The notes under the pieces: model-generated
The model's database searches: none
Told to the model about the DNA's origin: nothing
Seen by the model: only the letters and a program-made list of their open reading frames with translations
In this document: one piece after another, positions 62,363-64,000 of the stretch
How positions within the stretch are numbered: position 1 is the stretch's first letter
Layout: each line of letters opens with the position of its first letter
DNA from: Photobacterium sanctipauli
GTDB taxonomy: Bacteria > Pseudomonadota > Gammaproteobacteria > Enterobacterales > Vibrionaceae
Direction of reading: 5' to 3'
DNA length: 64,000 nucleotides
NCBI RefSeq assembly: GCF_003026495.1
Contig: NZ_PYMA01000001.1
Location: 434,001 to 498,000 of the forward strand
Made by a program: the position numbers and the translations under genes

Positions 62363-62417
62363 AAGCAGGTACAAGATAGCCCGTTAAACTTGCATACTAA
62401 CTTCTAAGCACGAGACT

Positions 62418-62457
62418 AAAGAACTTTTTTATAGTTTTTATATAAATAAAGTTCTTT
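62418..62457. terminator. AT-rich inverted repeat after the Lrp gene
   Basis: AAAGAACTTT (62418-62427) and AAAGTTCTTT (62448-62457) enclose a 20-bp AT-rich loop, 56 bp after the Lrp stop. It may be a weak terminator or part of the next promoter. Confidence 0.35.
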
Positions 62458-62590
62458 ATATACAACAAATTAAGCTTAGCCCTCCTCAAGCAAATAAAAT
62501 ATATATGAAGCATCTTGTTCTCAGTAGGCATCAATAGAATTTTGGATAGAATGGCAGCTAGACTCCGAGTGTAGACACCGCAATATCAAA

Positions 62591-63196
62591 ATGAAAAAAT
62601 CACTGACCGCCCTAACCATTTCAATTACTTTAAGCGCATGTTCATCAACCCAGGTTGAACCTACAGAGCCAACAAGCTACATAATTGATCGACAAATTAT
62701 CAGCATTTATAACCCTCTCCCTGATGGTAAATACGCCAATTTTTCTGACTGGGGAAGAGAGTACGCCAGAATGCATTCACAGTTATCTCGCTGCGCGAAC
62801 TCCAATGTATTAACTGGTAAATTCATGGAGCGCATCAAACTGTCTTCGATGGTATTGGGCAAGGATAAGTACAATCAAGTTATGTTTGCCATCCGTGACC
62901 AATCTAGCCAGATGATGTCCCATTTGAATCAACTGCCTAATGATCTGCTCAATGAATATTACGCACCGCTTCCAGCAAGTATATGTACTGAAGTAAAGCG
63001 AACTGCAGACCTTATGATCTTTGATGCTCTAGACTATGGCATGAAGTGGCGAGAAGCGGTAAATGAACCTGTAAAGCTGAGTGATTGGAAGGTATATCCT
63101 GAATTCGCTCAAGCTCTTGGCAACGTCGAGTACGACAGTAACGGCTATGTCGTTCGTGATCCACAGGGAAATGTTATCTTCCTGCCAGAGCAGTAA
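62591..63196 (+). CDS. Lipoprotein of unknown function
   Basis: This 201-residue lipoprotein has a signal peptide and lipobox LSAC with the acylated Cys at residue 17. The mature part has a segment FSDWGREYARMHSQLSRCANSNVL and ends in a YDSNGYVVRDPQGNVIFLPEQ-like stretch. I recognise no domain. Sequence looks alpha-helical in the middle. It precedes a second lipoprotein gene by 66 bp on the same strand. Confidence 0.7.
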   Translation: MKKSLTALTISITLSACSSTQVEPTEPTSYIIDRQIISIYNPLPDGKYANFSDWGREYARMHSQLSRCANSNVLTGKFMERIKLSSMVLGKDKYNQVMFAIRDQSSQMMSHLNQLPNDLLNEYYAPLPASICTEVKRTADLMIFDALDYGMKWREAVNEPVKLSDWKVYPEFAQALGNVEYDSNGYVVRDPQGNVIFLPEQ

Positions 63197-63262
63197 TATT
63201 GCGGATGACAACACATCCTCAAGCAGATATCTAATACCAGTAATCTTGAAGGAAAGTGGTCT

Positions 63263-63877
63263 ATGCCGAAGTTAAAAATCATATCGCTGTTAATGGGTGC
63301 CACTTTGCTGGTCGGCTGCTCCTCGCTGTCAGATGATTCATCCTCCGCCGGCTACTCACCAGTAGCAGGCTATTACGATCCTTTTTGGTACGATCATGAT
63401 GATTACTGGTATTACTATTATCCAGGATGCTGTGATGACGATGACGAGCACAGGGAAAAACTGGAAGAATGGTGGAACCAACTCGACGAAGATCAGCAGC
63501 AAGCCATCAAAGACAAGGTCGATGACTGGAAAGATGGCGAGATGTCACTCAACCTCGATAACTTAAAAAAGCAACTTGATGAACGCTGGCAGGCATTGCC
63601 ACAAGATCAGCAACAAGCGATCAAGGATAATTGGCAACAACAACATCAACAACAGGCTAATGAGCCGAAGGCACTATCGACCTCCCAAGCAGAAACCCTA
63701 CAGCAAGAACAAATACAAGCTGCAGAGACCAAACCACAAGAGAAGAAGCAGCCTGTAAAACAAGCTAAGCCGCCGAGTACTAAGCCTCAAGTGACCAGGC
63801 CCCAGATACAACGCCCAAGCTTTAGTACCAGGCCGAAAGCTAAGCCAAGGGTCAAGCTCTTGCCTAAGCGAGGTTAA
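63263..63877 (+). CDS. Acidic/aromatic then basic lipoprotein, DUF3106-like repeats
   Basis: This 204-residue lipoprotein has lipobox LVGC (C19), then an extreme Asp/Tyr/Trp region (about 32-66; WYDHDDYWYYYYPGCCDDDD). Next come two W-x2-L-x4-DQQQAIKD units (about 76-85 and 112-121), a pattern seen in DUF3106-like proteins. The tail is Gln/Lys/Pro/Arg rich and strongly basic. The acidic head and basic tail suggest metal or polyanion contact at the outer membrane. I know of no function. The Shine-Dalgarno is GAAGGAAAG. Confidence 0.65.
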   Translation: MPKLKIISLLMGATLLVGCSSLSDDSSSAGYSPVAGYYDPFWYDHDDYWYYYYPGCCDDDDEHREKLEEWWNQLDEDQQQAIKDKVDDWKDGEMSLNLDNLKKQLDERWQALPQDQQQAIKDNWQQQHQQQANEPKALSTSQAETLQQEQIQAAETKPQEKKQPVKQAKPPSTKPQVTRPQIQRPSFSTRPKAKPRVKLLPKRG

Positions 63878-64000
63878 AATCGCAGTCCTCTACATTAGCA
63901 AATTTGTCATTAGCGCCATCAGATACTTTTCCTAACTAAATTCAGCCCTTAACTATCAAGGTCTTGTTTTTTGATATAGCTTTAACACTAGCGGTCTAAT
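63878..64000. other. Terminal 123 bp without a gene
   Basis: This AT-rich stretch after the last lipoprotein gene shows no hairpin or ORF that I can support. Confidence 0.4.

Noticed and set aside
1-64000. CRISPR arrays, prophages, IS elements, tRNA or rRNA genes.
   Set aside because: No regular spacer array, transposase, integrase, phage structural gene or tRNA-like cloverleaf was noticed on reading; a dedicated search was not possible.

Overview
The window looks like a stretch of a marine gammaproteobacterial genome of the Vibrionaceae type (Vibrio, Photobacterium or a close relative). This is inferred from gene content: the acnD/prpF-type methylcitrate operon under a GntR regulator, a VieSA-like c-di-GMP phosphorelay, an AtoE-type fatty acid carrier, many AraC/LysR/TetR regulator plus transporter pairs, and good Shine-Dalgarno sites with bidirectional terminators. 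I see no rRNA, tRNA, IS element, prophage or CRISPR array. It reads as accessory metabolic and regulatory chromosome, possibly the second chromosome.

1-4.8 kb: hexuronate catabolism (uxuB 3' end, uxaC, kdgK, eda) ending at a strong terminator, then a racemase-like protein and a YgjV membrane protein. 4.9-8.3 kb: a minus-strand group with an unknown protein, a YhcH/YjgK/YiaL sugar protein and a GH3 lipoprotein. Both promoters carry the same TTGGTTRACCAA palindrome, of the kind bound by GntR/FadR-family uronate regulators. 8.3-11 kb: acetyltransferase, universal stress protein, DUF4239 membrane protein and small ORFs.

11-20 kb: complete methylcitrate (propionate) operon prpR(GntR)-prpB-prpC-acnD-prpF-prpE on the minus strand. 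Three near-identical 12-bp palindromes lie at its promoter. A DMT transporter, an unusual lipoprotein fusing a DUF218 domain to FG-GAP repeats, a hotdog thioesterase and an AtoE short-chain fatty acid transporter follow. 25.7-34.4 kb: unknown protein, DEDDh exonuclease, CusR-like two-component system divergent from an HbpS/GlcG-like periplasmic protein, AraC regulator, DUF3179 protein, RidA, a sugar acetyltransferase and a PEP-CTERM-like protein.

34.5-42.7 kb: Fur-box-controlled TonB receptor, AbgT-type transporter, then a two-gene phosphorelay. This consists of an EvgS/VieS-type hybrid kinase (SBP-TM-HisKA-HATPase-REC-HPt) and a REC-EAL-REC-LuxR regulator, which couples c-di-GMP hydrolysis and transcription control in one polypeptide. 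42.7-53.2 kb: LysE exporters, methyltransferase, SDR, HPP/TetR pair, two acetyltransferases, LysR/DMT pair, a membrane-anchored protein built from 15-residue proline repeats, a chemoreceptor and a MalY/PatB C-S lyase.

53.3-64 kb: a bile-acid-symporter-family carrier, then a LysR-YfcC-CocE islet. The islet is bracketed by an exact 24-bp direct repeat that duplicates the start of the following AraC gene, suggesting the block split an ancestral transporter/AraC divergent pair. After it come a DsbA/FrnE-like protein with a TetR regulator sharing TGAAC operators, a LysE/Lrp divergent pair and two lipoproteins of unknown role. Strongest leads: the VieSA-like REC-EAL-REC-HTH protein, the direct-repeat-bracketed islet, the DUF218/FG-GAP fusion and the 15-residue repeat protein.
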